Shown here in pieces: positions 36,075-46,048 of a stretch of DNA of 64,000 nucleotides (its first letter is position 1; the number at the start of each line of letters is the position of its first letter). Origin of the DNA: Reichenbachiella agariperforans. GTDB taxonomy: Bacteria > Bacteroidota > Bacteroidia > Cytophagales > Cyclobacteriaceae. The DNA is taken from positions 122,282 through 186,281 of the forward strand of contig NZ_FRAA01000002.1 in NCBI RefSeq assembly GCF_900142205.1, given 5' to 3'. Under the pieces are notes generated by a model, which did no database searches, was not told the origin of the DNA, and saw only the letters and a program-made list of their open reading frames with translations. The position numbers and the translations under genes were made by a program.

Positions 36075-36788
36075 CTACTTTACAGCGACCAAAGAAGTAC
36101 CTTCCATCTTTGGCACCACGTCATACTCATCGATCTGAGTACAAAACCTGATATCCTTGGTAATGTTCAACTTGTTCAAACGCTTAGCATGCGCAGAGTC
36201 TGCTACAGTCTGTTGCAAATCATTTTTGACAGCCTCCCAGTACTTCAATGCCATGTGTGGCGTGTCACACCCCAGCGCATGAGTCGACTGGAGTCGCTCG
36301 ATCAGCGCTCCTGCGTAGAGCGTATCCTCCATGTTCGTTTTACCTTTCCATCCAGCACAGTGCACGACGACATCTTTATTTTGCGTCTTGATATATTCTG
36401 CCACGCTGGTTAGGTTCAAGAAAGACCCTACCAAAATCTGATCTGCCACAGCAGATTTTTCGATCGCTACAGTACCATTCGTCGTGGTAATCACGATAGA
36501 AGCCCCTTTGATATTATCCTTCATGTAGTTAAACGGAGAGTTGTCCAACGGAAATCCTGCTATCTGCTCTCCTCCACGCTCTGCTGCACAGAGATAGCCT
36601 TCTTTGGTGAGGTACTCTTTGGCTACTTCCAGTTTTTCTACGGGAATAATCTCCTTAGCACCGTGCGCTAATGCGGTGGTCATCACAGATGTCGCTCTGA
36701 GAATATCCACCACGACTACAATTTTCCCTTCTAAATCATAGAGGTCTATCAGTTTCGGTGATAGACATACGTCAATACTATTACTCAA
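36075..36788 (-). CDS. comB: 2-phosphosulfolactate phosphatase-family protein (ComB)
   Basis: 237 residues with the ComB hallmarks VVVVDILRATSVMTTALAHGA, CAAERGG, FPLDNSPFNY, ITTTNGT and HCAGWKGKTNMEDTLYAGAL. In methanogens ComB dephosphorylates 2-phosphosulfolactate on the way to coenzyme M; in Bacteroidota no CoM pathway is known, so the substrate may be another phospho-sulfonate or a sulfonolipid intermediate (inference). The gene starts four bases after gcvT and is certainly co-transcribed with it. Confidence 0.9.
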   Translation of the reverse strand: MSNSIDVCLSPKLIDLYDLEGKIVVVVDILRATSVMTTALAHGAKEIIPVEKLEVAKEYLTKEGYLCAAERGGEQIAGFPLDNSPFNYMKDNIKGASIVITTTNGTVAIEKSAVADQILVGSFLNLTSVAEYIKTQNKDVVVHCAGWKGKTNMEDTLYAGALIERLQSTHALGCDTPHMALKYWEAVKNDLQQTVADSAHAKRLNKLNITKDIRFCTQIDEYDVVPKMEGTSLVAVK

Positions 36789-36792
36789 TTTT

Positions 36793-37881
36793 CTACTGCT
36801 TATATAATGGAAGCTTCGTCACCTTAGCTTTTAATGATTTATTTCTCACTTGGATAAAAATCTCTGAATCAGCCTTATGATGTCCTACTGCGACATAACC
36901 CAAGCCAATACCAATATTCATCAAGGGCGACATGGTACCAGAAGTTACGTTTCCAATCACGTTTCCTGCTGCATCGGCAATCTCATATCCACCTCTAGGG
37001 ATCCCTTTGTCTTCCATGATGAACCCTACCAATTTACGATCAACCCCCGACTCCTTTTGTAGAAGGAACGTGTCGCTGTTAGTGAACTCCTTGGTAAATT
37101 TAGTGATCCATCCTAGTCCAGCCTCTATCGGTGACGTGGTGTCATCGATATCATTGCCATAGAGACAAAATCCCATCTCCAGTCGGAGTGTATCGCGTGC
37201 CCCCAACCCAATTGGCTGAATATCAAAATCCTTCCCCGCTTCGAAGACTGCTTTCCAGAGTTTCTCTGCATCGGCATTTTTCACATAAAGCTCAAATCCT
37301 CCCGCGCCAGTATAGCCTGTAGCAGAAATAATAACCTCCGCTACATCGCCTATCTCACCAGTCATGAAGTGATAAAACTTAATATCCGAAAGATCAACTT
37401 CCGTGATCTTCTGTAGCGCTTCCACGGCCTTAGGTCCCTGCACTGCGAACAATGAATACTCGTCCGATGCATTGGTCATCTCTACACCCTTCGTATTGAA
37501 CTGGCTGATCCAGTTCCAATCTTTTTCTATGTTAGAGGCGTTGACGACCAACATGTATTTCGTCTCTGACATACGATAGACGAGTAGATCATCCACGATA
37601 CCTCCGTCTTGATTGGGCAGGCAGGAATATTGCGCTTGTCCGTCGACTATTTTTGAGGCATCATTGGTCGTGACCCGTTGGATGAGGTCGAGTGCTTCAG
37701 GTCCTTCCAAAAAGAACTCTCCCATATGGGACACATCAAATACGCCTACGCCTTGACGCACGCACAGATGTTCCGCCTTATCAGAGCTATATCTTACTGG
37801 CATGTTAAATCCTGCAAAAGGAACCATCTTTCCTCCTAAGGCAACATGCAAATCATTTAGGGTTATGTTTTTCACGTCCAT
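36793..37881 (-). CDS. gcvT: Aminomethyltransferase (glycine cleavage T protein)
   Basis: 362 residues from the ATG at 37879-37881. [63 protein letters not shown] and [20 protein letters not shown] are typical of GcvT. It takes the aminomethyl group from lipoylated H protein to form methylenetetrahydrofolate and ammonia. Neither gcvH nor gcvP is nearby. It is coupled to comB. Confidence 0.95.
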   Translation of the reverse strand: MDVKNITLNDLHVALGGKMVPFAGFNMPVRYSSDKAEHLCVRQGVGVFDVSHMGEFFLEGPEALDLIQRVTTNDASKIVDGQAQYSCLPNQDGGIVDDLLVYRMSETKYMLVVNASNIEKDWNWISQFNTKGVEMTNASDEYSLFAVQGPKAVEALQKITEVDLSDIKFYHFMTGEIGDVAEVIISATGYTGAGGFELYVKNADAEKLWKAVFEAGKDFDIQPIGLGARDTLRLEMGFCLYGNDIDDTTSPIEAGLGWITKFTKEFTNSDTFLLQKESGVDRKLVGFIMEDKGIPRGGYEIADAAGNVIGNVTSGTMSPLMNIGIGLGYVAVGHHKADSEIFIQVRNKSLKAKVTKLPLYKQ

Positions 37882-37902
37882 GTTTGTCTCATTTTTAGAC
37901 CG

Positions 37903-37910
37903 CAAATCTA
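37903..37910 (-). promoter_or_regulatory. -7 box of the gcvT-comB promoter
   Basis: TAGATTTG on the minus strand, exact TAnnTTTG, 22 bases before the gcvT ATG, giving a very short leader. Confidence 0.45.
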
Positions 37911-37953
37911 ATAGAATTCTGTAAGCCTCAGAATCGACAGTCTCAAAACAATC

Positions 37954-39447
37954 TCAGCGCTGCTTCAGCACTTGATCCATGATCTTCGCTGAGTTCAGAC
38001 ACATGGGTATCCCAGCACCAGGGTGCGCACTTCCTCCCACAAAATAGAGGTTTTTGACCTTCCTCGAGAAATTGGCATGACGAAGAAATGCCGCGAACAT
38101 GCTATTGGAACTATTGCCATATACCGAGCCAAATGCACTAAACAAATCAGCCTCTATAGAGACAGGATCGATATGGTCTTCATACTTGATATGCGTTTCG
38201 ATAGGCATACCCAGCATACGACTGAGTTTAGCTATCGCCGTAGTTCGTGCCTCTGCTACCATAGCTTTCCAGTCCTGGCCTTGGTTGTTGGGAGCTGTGA
38301 TGAGTACGAACCAGTTTTCTTTTCCAACTGGTGCGTCACTCGGAACTACCTTGGAAGAGATGTAGAGATACAAAGAAGGGTCTTTGCTAATTTTATGATC
38401 CGAATAGATACTTCTAAATTCCTCTTTTTGATCCTCGGTAAAAAGCAAATTGTGCACATTGAGATCATCAAAGCACCTGTTCATCCCCCAAAAGAATGCA
38501 ATCACCGAACTGGACTTAGGCTGAGACAACACATGCTTAGGTCCAGCGACCTTCGGCAACAAATATTTATAGGTCAGATAAACATCCATGTTACTCACCA
38601 CAGTATCGTAGCGTATCGAGCGTCCTTGAACGATGACACCATTAGCCTTTCGGTTTTCTACTAGGATTTCGTCGACCTTTTGATTGAAATGAAAAGTCAC
38701 GCCAATCTCTACCGCGAGTCGGTGTAGCGCCTCCACTATAGAATATATCCCTCGGTCTGGCATATACATACCTAACCCGATCTCTAGGTGCTGAATCACG
38801 TTGAGAGTCGCGGGCGCAACGAACGGATTAGCCCCTACATAGGTCGCATAGTTGTTGAACATCTTGACCAACTTGGGGTCTTTGAAGTGGTTGCGATTGG
38901 CACGGTCCATGGTCTTGAATGCTTCGATCTTAGAGAAACGAATCAATCCCAGCACGACGTTGTGATGCAAGATATCTTTGACACGATGAATAGATCGCTC
39001 GATAAACACTGGTCGGGTAATCGTATATTTTCGTTTGATGTTTTTGAGATACTTACGAAAGCGACGAGGCGTATCAATTGTTTTATTAGCTATCTCTTGG
39101 GAAAACCTATCAGTATCTGCATACGCCTGAATCACCGTGCCATCTTCATAAAAGTACTTGAACGGCTTCTCTAACAAAGTATAATCGAAGTAATCACGAG
39201 GATTTTTGCTATGGAGAGCAAACAGCTCGTCAATCAAATGAGGCAGTGTTACTATCGAAGGACCCATATCAAAGCGATAGCCCTGTGCAAACTGCTGTCT
39301 CATCTTGCCTCCTGGTGAGGCATTGGCTTCATAGACATCCACATGAAACCCTCTGGCCACTAACCGAATCGCCGAAGCAAGCCCTGCTATCCCTGCACCG
39401 ATCACCACACTCCGCTGTGTTTCTTCTGCTTTTTTCACTGAGGACAA
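37954..39447 (-). CDS. CrtI-type carotenoid desaturase
   Basis: About 497 residues. The FAD motif VVIGAGIAGLASAIRLVARG, EANASPGGKM and the C-terminal FVGGSAHPGAGIPMCLNSAK are those of the phytoene desaturase family (CrtI/CrtN/CrtD). It would introduce double bonds into a carotene. No other crt gene is linked, so its position in the pathway, for example phytoene desaturase versus hydroxyneurosporene desaturase, is uncertain. The start is a TTG (39445-39447) or the GTG at 39436-39438; no ATG is available. Confidence 0.88.
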   Translation of the reverse strand: MSSVKKAEETQRSVVIGAGIAGLASAIRLVARGFHVDVYEANASPGGKMRQQFAQGYRFDMGPSIVTLPHLIDELFALHSKNPRDYFDYTLLEKPFKYFYEDGTVIQAYADTDRFSQEIANKTIDTPRRFRKYLKNIKRKYTITRPVFIERSIHRVKDILHHNVVLGLIRFSKIEAFKTMDRANRNHFKDPKLVKMFNNYATYVGANPFVAPATLNVIQHLEIGLGMYMPDRGIYSIVEALHRLAVEIGVTFHFNQKVDEILVENRKANGVIVQGRSIRYDTVVSNMDVYLTYKYLLPKVAGPKHVLSQPKSSSVIAFFWGMNRCFDDLNVHNLLFTEDQKEEFRSIYSDHKISKDPSLYLYISSKVVPSDAPVGKENWFVLITAPNNQGQDWKAMVAEARTTAIAKLSRMLGMPIETHIKYEDHIDPVSIEADLFSAFGSVYGNSSNSMFAAFLRHANFSRKVKNLYFVGGSAHPGAGIPMCLNSAKIMDQVLKQR

Positions 39448-39537
39448 ATTTGCACCCAGAGCCGATTAGTTCCAAGTAAACTGGCAGATAGTGCTGTAGG
39501 CTTTTATCCTTGGGGAGTCACCTGTATTAAGGAAAGT

Positions 39538-39822
39538 TTATTCCGCAAAAACCTCATAGTGCGTTACCGTGTCGGGGAAGTCTATCAAGTATTTTTTATC
39601 CTCGGGGTAGTATTTTGCTTTCTCAGGATCCTTCACATCCAAATTTTCCCAATAAGTCACCAGCCTAAAATAAGCATGGGCATCATCTATTCGACTCAGG
39701 AATGTCAATTTGATAAATCCATCTGCCTGTTTATAATCTGGTATGGCGCGAGCCTTCATAAATGCTGAGTACGCCTCCACGTATTCTACCTTCGTTTTCC
39801 CCTTCCAAATTCGCGCTATCAT
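39538..39822 (-). CDS. Antibiotic biosynthesis monooxygenase-like small protein
   Basis: 94 residues with a ferredoxin-like ABM fold: MIARIWKGKTKVEYVEAYSA, then GFIKLTFLSRI, and YFRLVTYWENLD. Such proteins are often cofactor-free oxygenases or simple ligand-binding dimers, so no substrate is proposed. It lies nine bases downstream of the GNAT gene, in the same transcript. Confidence 0.75.
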   Translation of the reverse strand: MIARIWKGKTKVEYVEAYSAFMKARAIPDYKQADGFIKLTFLSRIDDAHAYFRLVTYWENLDVKDPEKAKYYPEDKKYLIDFPDTVTHYEVFAE

Positions 39823-39831
39823 AATGTCACT

Positions 39832-40239
39832 TTAATGTTCGTCTCCGGCATAAATCCACATAGATTCTGTTTTGCCAGCCTTTTCAAACCCCATCTTTTG
39901 GTAAAAATCAATGGCTCTACCGTCAGCAGTAAGCATCTGCATATGAAAGCCCTTGTAGGTTTCGAGCATTCGACCTACGATCATCTGCCCAATCCCTTGG
40001 CCTTGATAGTCGGGATGCACGAGTAAATGCGGATAATATACTACCATAAAACCATCAGATATGGCATTACCCAGACCTATCAATCGCTCCTCCTCCCATG
40101 CGCTCACGACGCGATGCGAATGCGCAAGTGCCTGACACAGCTGCTCTGGCTTAGTGGCAGCACTCCATCCGTTGGCATTATAAAGTGCAATAATTTGTTC
40201 CTGAGGTAATTTTTTGGTCTCCCTGATCGTGATGTCCAT
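39832..40239 (-). CDS. GNAT-family N-acetyltransferase
   Basis: 135 residues; acetyl-CoA-binding motif A is LLVHPDYQGQGIGQMIVGRML and motif B is LTADGRAIDFYQKMGFEKAG. It moves an acetyl group to an amine of unknown identity. Pairs with the downstream ABM gene; a terminator hairpin lies upstream at 40264-40291. Confidence 0.88.
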   Translation of the reverse strand: MDITIRETKKLPQEQIIALYNANGWSAATKPEQLCQALAHSHRVVSAWEEERLIGLGNAISDGFMVVYYPHLLVHPDYQGQGIGQMIVGRMLETYKGFHMQMLTADGRAIDFYQKMGFEKAGKTESMWIYAGDEH

Positions 40240-40257
40240 ACCTAATCTATTCTCCTA

Positions 40258-40291
40258 CAAAACAGGAAAAGCACGATCTCGTGCTTTTCCT
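40258..40291 (-). terminator. Terminator of the sugar oxidoreductase/isomerase operon
   Basis: A 13-bp stem (AGGAAAAGCACGA with complement, 40264-40276 and 40279-40291) and a T-rich tail TGTTTTGT on the minus strand. Confidence 0.8.
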
Positions 40292-40311
40292 ATCTTAAGC
40301 ATTAATTCAAA

Positions 40312-41367
40312 TCAATCCAGTCCTAAAATATTTCTCAATTCCTTTTCATCTGTGTCTTTCCCAGCAAAATCATCAAAAGTCTTTTCAGTCACTTCGATGA
40401 TGTGATCGGCGATGAAAGGTGCGCCTTCTGCTGCCCCTTGCTCTGGTGACTTGATGCAGCACTCCCACTCTAGCACTGCCCACCCGTCATACCCATACTG
40501 ACTTAACTTGCTAAAAATGCTTCTGAAATCTACCTGTCCATCCCCCAGCGATCTGAAACGCCCCGGTCTGTCTACCCAATCTTGATAGCCGCCATATACG
40601 CCTGATTTACCATTCGGATTGAACTCCGCATCCTTGACATGAAACATACGAATGTACTCATGGTAGAAATCGATATACTGTAAGTAATCCAGCTGCTGCA
40701 GAACAAAGTGACTCGGATCATATAAAATTTTCGCGCTGCTGTGGTTGCCCGTAGCAGCTAGGAATCGCTCGAAAGTCACCCCATCATGCAAATCTTCGCC
40801 TGGATGAATCTCATAGCAAACCTCCACACCACAGTCTTTGGCATGGTCAAGGATCGGTAGCCACCTGTCTGCCAGCTCTTTGAATCCTGCCTCCACTAAT
40901 CCGGAAGGACGCTGTGGCCAAGGGTACACAGTATGAAAGAGCAATGAACCCGAAAAAGTACCCATCACATCTATCCCTAGATTTTGACTAGCAGATGCTG
41001 CTGACTTCATTTGGTCGATCGCCCATGCCGTACGTGCTTTTGGGTTGCCATGTACTTCTTTGGGAGCAAACCCATCGAACATGCTATCATAAGCTGGGTT
41101 CACAGCTACCAACTGTCCCTGGAGATGTGTCGATATCTCCGATATATCCAAGCCATATTTGGCCGCTGTACCTTTCAGTTCATCACAGTAGTCCTTGCTC
41201 TCTCCAGCTTTTTTGATGTCTATCAGTCGGGTGTCCCATGCGGGAATCTGCACCGCCTTGTATCCTAAGCTCGCTGCCCACTGGCACATATTATCTAGTG
41301 TATTGTATGGCGCTTCGTCTCCAGCAAACTGCGCTAAAAATATCGCTGGTCCTTTTATAGTTTTCAT
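40312..41367 (-). CDS. Sugar phosphate isomerase/epimerase (TIM barrel)
   Basis: 351 residues from the ATG at 41365-41367. The xylose-isomerase-like TIM barrel is shown by AVQIPAWDTRLIDI, VCYEIHPGEDLHDG (metal ligand Glu), YDPSHFVLQQLDY, MFHVKDAEF and GWAVLEWECC. It lies 27 bases after a Gfo/Idh/MocA oxidoreductase; such pairs act together in inositol or rare-sugar catabolism. Substrate unknown. Confidence 0.88.
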   Translation of the reverse strand: MKTIKGPAIFLAQFAGDEAPYNTLDNMCQWAASLGYKAVQIPAWDTRLIDIKKAGESKDYCDELKGTAAKYGLDISEISTHLQGQLVAVNPAYDSMFDGFAPKEVHGNPKARTAWAIDQMKSAASASQNLGIDVMGTFSGSLLFHTVYPWPQRPSGLVEAGFKELADRWLPILDHAKDCGVEVCYEIHPGEDLHDGVTFERFLAATGNHSSAKILYDPSHFVLQQLDYLQYIDFYHEYIRMFHVKDAEFNPNGKSGVYGGYQDWVDRPGRFRSLGDGQVDFRSIFSKLSQYGYDGWAVLEWECCIKSPEQGAAEGAPFIADHIIEVTEKTFDDFAGKDTDEKELRNILGLD

Positions 41368-41394
41368 CGTTATCTCGTCTTCAGTTATCAATTA

Positions 41395-42564
41395 TTATTT
41401 CAATACTACGTCTGTCCAGGCATTGCCCGCCTCGGTAGAGGCTACCATCGCATCGATCAATGCCATACCTCGTACACCGTCTTCTATCCCAGGGTAATCA
41501 TGGATCGTGAGATCAGCCTTTCGTCCCGCAGCATGTGCTCGCATCGACAGGGCGAAATTTTTATAAATATTCGCAAATGCTTCCAAATAACCTTCGGGGT
41601 GACCTGCAGGAATTCTACAAGCCGCCAAGGCCATTTCGCTCAAGTAGTCATTGTCTCCACCAGCTCTCAAGATTTGTTTGGGCTGTCCCAGCATCGTGAC
41701 GGCTAGTGAATTGTTGTCTACTTGCTTCCATTCTAGTCCACCTTTCTCTCCATAGACACGAACCTTCACACCGTTTTCCTCTCCTGTAGATATCTGAGAA
41801 GCTGATAATAATCCATGAACTCCTCCCTCGAACTCTAGCAATACGTCCGCATCGTCATCCAGCAAACGCCCGTCTACGACCGTTTTCAATCGAGACAACA
41901 CCTTAGTTATTTTCAATCCACTCACGTACTCAGCCATGTTGGCCGCATGAGTACCGATGTCTCCAAAACAACCACTCTTGCCACTGCGCTTCGGGTCGGT
42001 TCGCCACGCTGCTTGTTTTGCACCTGTGTCTTCCAGTTTTTCGGACAACCAACCCTGAGGATATTCTACATTGATTTTTTTGATCTTCCCTAGTGTACCG
42101 TCTTTGACCATAGATTTGGCCTGCTTGACCATGGGGTAACCTGTATAAGTGTGTGTCAGGGCAAAGGGTAGTCCTGTACGTCCAATAATCTCCTGCATCT
42201 GTAGTGCCTGATCAAAATCAAAACACATAGGTTTATCCAATATCACCGGAAATCCCGCTTCTAAAGCCAACTTGGTCGGTTCGAAATGCACATGATTTGG
42301 AGTCACGATGGAGACAAAATCCATTCTTTCTCCTTCTGGCATAGTTGCTTCTTTTTCGATCATCTCTGCGTAGGTCGCATAGCACCTATTCTCGGGAAGG
42401 AATAGCGCCTGACCAGAAGCCTTGGACACCTCTGGTTTGCTGCTAAAAGCTCCACAGACTAACTCAATCTGTCCGTCCAAATTAGCGGCCAATCGGTGTA
42501 CCTCGCCAATGAATGATCCTTGGCCGCCACCGATCATTCCCATGCGTAATTTTCTGCCTTTCAT
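41395..42564 (-). CDS. Gfo/Idh/MocA-family oxidoreductase
   Basis: 389 residues. Rossmann start RMGMIGGGQGSFIGEVHRLAA, FVSIVTPNHVHFEPTKLALE, and VILDKPMCFDFDQALQM give the conserved EKP-like lysine; the C-terminal alpha/beta domain follows (GCFGDIGTHAANM). It would oxidise or reduce a sugar or inositol with NAD(P). First gene of a two-gene operon with the isomerase. Confidence 0.92.
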   Translation of the reverse strand: MKGRKLRMGMIGGGQGSFIGEVHRLAANLDGQIELVCGAFSSKPEVSKASGQALFLPENRCYATYAEMIEKEATMPEGERMDFVSIVTPNHVHFEPTKLALEAGFPVILDKPMCFDFDQALQMQEIIGRTGLPFALTHTYTGYPMVKQAKSMVKDGTLGKIKKINVEYPQGWLSEKLEDTGAKQAAWRTDPKRSGKSGCFGDIGTHAANMAEYVSGLKITKVLSRLKTVVDGRLLDDDADVLLEFEGGVHGLLSASQISTGEENGVKVRVYGEKGGLEWKQVDNNSLAVTMLGQPKQILRAGGDNDYLSEMALAACRIPAGHPEGYLEAFANIYKNFALSMRAHAAGRKADLTIHDYPGIEDGVRGMALIDAMVASTEAGNAWTDVVLK

Positions 42565-42779
42565 AAAAAATTGTAATTGTATATTAGATAATAGCTGACT
42601 CTGAAATCAGCTCATTTTTTTCAATCCCTAAGGTAATCAACCTCCCTTCAGTGACAAAGGGGATATATGCTCAAATCCACGGGATATTTTGTTCACATGT
42701 AGAAAATTTAGGAACCAAAATCCCATCATGGAGTCTAATCAAGCTCTAATGATCACAAAAAATAAGTTGAACAGCCTCT

Positions 42780-43790
42780 CTAATCCTCTCCTGCTTCTGT
42801 GCTCACAGGATGCTTTTCTATAAAATCGAGTATTCGCTGATTGATCAACTGTGGTTGATCAACGGAGAGAAAGTGTCCGGCATCTTTCACGGTCTCCGTT
42901 TCTACCTGAGGCAAAATTTTCTTTGCCTCCTTGATCGTTTTGGAGCTATTCATTGCATCATCATCTCCGATGAGCAATAAGACAGGCAGGTCTAGAGTCT
43001 CCAATTTTTCATCAGAGAATGGTCTCATTTTGACTATCAGCATATCCTCCTCTGAGTTTTTCGTCCCTAGGAGATATTGGTTCTTGTAGGCCTCTGCGAT
43101 CAGGTCAGCATTAACAGACATACCGGACATCATTTCGTTAAGGTCTTCTTTGCTCGGTGAGATCGCATAGCTGAGATTAGATACCATCTCTAATCCTGGT
43201 TTGATCCACGCAAACGCTTGTACAGGACTGAGTAATATGAGTCTATCGACACGATCACTCTGCGCCAACGCATAGTTGATGGCGAGCCATCCTCCCTTAG
43301 AAGCCCCCACTAGCGTGAATCTCTCCAATTTCAATCCATCCACTACCTGAGTGTACCAGTCCATCACCTGCTCCATACTACCTACTTCACCTGTTACTTT
43401 GGACTTCCCTGGTTCGAGCAGGTAGTCTATTGCATAGATTCTATATTTTTTAGACAATGCCTCGGCATTAGGGTACCACATCGTCGAGCTGGCGTTCATA
43501 CCATGCAGAAGCACCAATGGCTCAGCATCCTTTGGTCCACTAACCACCACATGCGCCTCGCCGTAGCTCGTCGGGACGTAGACCTGATGATAGACCGTTT
43601 GCCATAGACCCAAGGTCTTGTCGTAAGCTTTGTAGTACGCTTCATTTTCTGGTGAAACCCCCTCTTCATAGACTCCAAACTCTTCTACCAGCTTCTCTTT
43701 TCTATCCTCCATACTTGTGCTTTCTTGTTTATTGTCTGTGCTACAACTCCCGCAAGCCAATCCCAACATTAACCAAACCATGTATCTCAT
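42780..43790 (-). CDS. Alpha/beta hydrolase lipoprotein
   Basis: 336 residues. An N-terminal lipoprotein-type signal (MRYMVWLMLGLACGSCS) with cysteines at 13 and 16, then an alpha/beta hydrolase: LLHGMNASSTMWYP (oxyanion HG), GASKGGWLA (nucleophile Ser), LLLIGDDDAM (Asp) and DAGHFLSVDQP (His). It would hydrolyse an ester or similar bond at the cell envelope. Single gene, separated by 130 bases from the upstream response regulator. Confidence 0.87.
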   Translation of the reverse strand: MRYMVWLMLGLACGSCSTDNKQESTSMEDRKEKLVEEFGVYEEGVSPENEAYYKAYDKTLGLWQTVYHQVYVPTSYGEAHVVVSGPKDAEPLVLLHGMNASSTMWYPNAEALSKKYRIYAIDYLLEPGKSKVTGEVGSMEQVMDWYTQVVDGLKLERFTLVGASKGGWLAINYALAQSDRVDRLILLSPVQAFAWIKPGLEMVSNLSYAISPSKEDLNEMMSGMSVNADLIAEAYKNQYLLGTKNSEEDMLIVKMRPFSDEKLETLDLPVLLLIGDDDAMNSSKTIKEAKKILPQVETETVKDAGHFLSVDQPQLINQRILDFIEKHPVSTEAGED

Positions 43791-43920
43791 AAATCCCTCA
43801 TTAAATAGTCAGATGAAAGTTACGCTCAAAACGAACGTATCTTTCATGAAGTTCGGGATATTTCCAGAGTGGGGTTACAAGACAATCCATCTTATCATGC
43901 CTATTCTGGAAATTCTCCTT

Positions 43921-44607
43921 TCAGGACTTCTTGATACGAAGCTTGAACCCCACCCCGTGGATGTTCTCAATGTCTACATGCTCTTCTACGGAGAGATATT
44001 TTCTCAGTTTGGATATGAACACATCGAGACTGCGCCCTTTGAAATAATCATTGTCTCCCCATAGCGCAATGAGTAATTCGTCACGCTTTACTACGGTGTT
44101 GACTCGCTGATGGAGATAGTGCAAAATTTCCGCTTCGCGCCGCGTGAGCTTCTTCATCTCTTTACCTAAGGATAATTGGAAAGATTCGGGATCGAAACGA
44201 TAGCTACCGATCTCTACCTGCTGCTGATAGCCATGCATCACCTGACTTCTTTTCATGAATACCTCCACACGGTAGAGTAATTCTTTGATAGAAAAAGGCT
44301 TGGTGATATAATCATCCGCACCGATTTCAAAGCCCGCCAACTTATCCTCTTGTAGTGACTTTGCCGTCAAGAAAATAATCGGGACACTTGGGTTCACTGT
44401 CCTGACCTTACGTGCCAAAGTCAATCCATCCATCTTCGGTAGCATGATATCAAAAAGACAAAGCTCATAGGCGCCTCTCTCATAAGCTAGCCACCCAGCA
44501 TCACCATCAATACAGAGATCTACCTGATACCCTTGGATAGTCAGGTTATCCTTGATCACAAAACCTAGATTTTGATCATCTTCTACGAGCAGTATTCTCT
44601 TGTTCAT
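43921..44607 (-). CDS. OmpR/PhoB-family response regulator
   Basis: 228 residues. Receiver domain with VEDDQNLGFVI, phospho-acceptor in LCLFDIMLPKMDG and FLTAKS, PFSIKELLYRV; C-terminal winged helix (LTRREAEILHYLHQRVNTVV, WGDNDYFKGRSLDVFISKLRKYL). It overlaps the kinase gene by four bases (ATGA), so the two form a two-component pair. Confidence 0.94.
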   Translation of the reverse strand: MNKRILLVEDDQNLGFVIKDNLTIQGYQVDLCIDGDAGWLAYERGAYELCLFDIMLPKMDGLTLARKVRTVNPSVPIIFLTAKSLQEDKLAGFEIGADDYITKPFSIKELLYRVEVFMKRSQVMHGYQQQVEIGSYRFDPESFQLSLGKEMKKLTRREAEILHYLHQRVNTVVKRDELLIALWGDNDYFKGRSLDVFISKLRKYLSVEEHVDIENIHGVGFKLRIKKS

Positions 44608-45869
44608 GGCTTGTCTATGGGTAATGTTACCGTCATCTGTGTCCCTTCTCCTAGCTGGCTCGTTACTTCTATCTTCCCTCCATGTGCCACGACAACCATT
44701 TTGACATAATACAGTCCTAGTCCGAAACCTTTGACATCATGTCTATTGCCAGTCGGTACACGATAAAACTGATGAAAAATCGTTTTCAAGTGTTTCCCAT
44801 CTATCCCCTTTCCCTTATCAGCGACTACTATGACCAGATGGTTTATCGAGGCTTTTAATGACACTGCTACCTCTCGCTGATTGTCACTGTATTTGATGGC
44901 ATTGTCGATAAGATTGCTCGCCACATTGCCAAGATGCATCTTGTCACCATAGATAAGTGGCAGGTCATCTGCTACGCTCATCTCTAGTCGTGCCGACTCA
45001 TAAGAGATACGGTAACTGCGCAGCTGCTCTCCAACCAAAGCCTCCATATCCAAAAATTCTTTCTTCAGGACAATCTGATCTTTGGATGCATTGGACATTT
45101 GTAGTACTCGGTCCACTTGGCTTTGCAAACGATAAGCTTCTCGCTCGACGATCTCAGCATAGGTGCTGAGTCGCTCGGGCTGTGTCACGATCTGTGGAGT
45201 CTTCAAAACCTCCGCAGCGATGGCCATAGTGGAGATGGGTGTACGAAACTCGTGAGTCATGTTGTTGATAAAATCCTTTTGTACCTCGGACAATCGTCTT
45301 TGTCGAAAAATAATAAAAAGGCTAAGCGCAAAAAATATCACTACGACCAGTACGAGGAGCGAGGAGAAAATCCAAATCCCCATCTGACTGACTAATCCTG
45401 TGACCTTATGCGGGAAATACACGCCAAAATAGTACTGATCCTTGTTGAGCTGAGGGAATGTCTCAATCCCCGTGGAAGTTTCTACAGATTCCCCTAAATC
45501 AATATACTGGCCATATACCATATCACGGTTGCGACAGTCAAAGATGCCATATTCAAATCCTTCGTGAATCGCACGTGTCCCAAACTCTCGCTTCAGCAGT
45601 GACTCTAGTGTCTTTGGTTCTATCTTATTGTTGACGTAGACAATGAAGTAATTAGAAGAGACCTGTTCGATCGCATCGGTGCGTGGAACTTCTTGATTGA
45701 TCTCGCAAAGGCTCTCTGTGATATTGAGCAGTGCACTTTTGACATTGTGATCGAACTGCTGGTTACGCACATCAAAGGCCTTCTTCATCCAAAAGAACTG
45801 CACCGCCAGTGTCCCCACTATAGACACGGCTGCCATCACTACCAAGACCTGAAATGCTCGTCTATTCAT
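44604..45869 (-). CDS. Sensor histidine kinase, two membrane helices
   Basis: 421 residues. Membrane helices at about 8-26 and 160-187 flank a periplasmic sensor of about 130 residues. Then HisKA (MTHEFRTPISTM) and HATPase (GNVASNLIDNAIKYSD, ADKGKGID, GFGLGLYYVKMV). No HAMP domain is obvious between the second helix and the kinase core. Paired with the OmpR-type regulator. Confidence 0.93.
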   Translation of the reverse strand: MNRRAFQVLVVMAAVSIVGTLAVQFFWMKKAFDVRNQQFDHNVKSALLNITESLCEINQEVPRTDAIEQVSSNYFIVYVNNKIEPKTLESLLKREFGTRAIHEGFEYGIFDCRNRDMVYGQYIDLGESVETSTGIETFPQLNKDQYYFGVYFPHKVTGLVSQMGIWIFSSLLVLVVVIFFALSLFIIFRQRRLSEVQKDFINNMTHEFRTPISTMAIAAEVLKTPQIVTQPERLSTYAEIVEREAYRLQSQVDRVLQMSNASKDQIVLKKEFLDMEALVGEQLRSYRISYESARLEMSVADDLPLIYGDKMHLGNVASNLIDNAIKYSDNQREVAVSLKASINHLVIVVADKGKGIDGKHLKTIFHQFYRVPTGNRHDVKGFGLGLYYVKMVVVAHGGKIEVTSQLGEGTQMTVTLPIDKP

Positions 45870-46048
45870 TTAACTAAGTAAGGAAACGCCTGCTTCATGG
45901 ATTAAAAATCAATCTTTATCTCCTAAATCTAACCAGATCACAAAGTTTTAACATCCCGTTAACAATGAATAGGATTTCATTAACAGTCCTTTCTATCCTT
46001 AAAACACACCTTTGATCAAACAAATTTATAATCATAAACTATACAATT

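Noticed and set aside
37700-37960. Glycine riboswitch upstream of gcvT
   Set aside because: Only 72 bases separate gcvT from crtI, the predicted leader is about 15-20 bases, and no aptamer-like sequence is seen.
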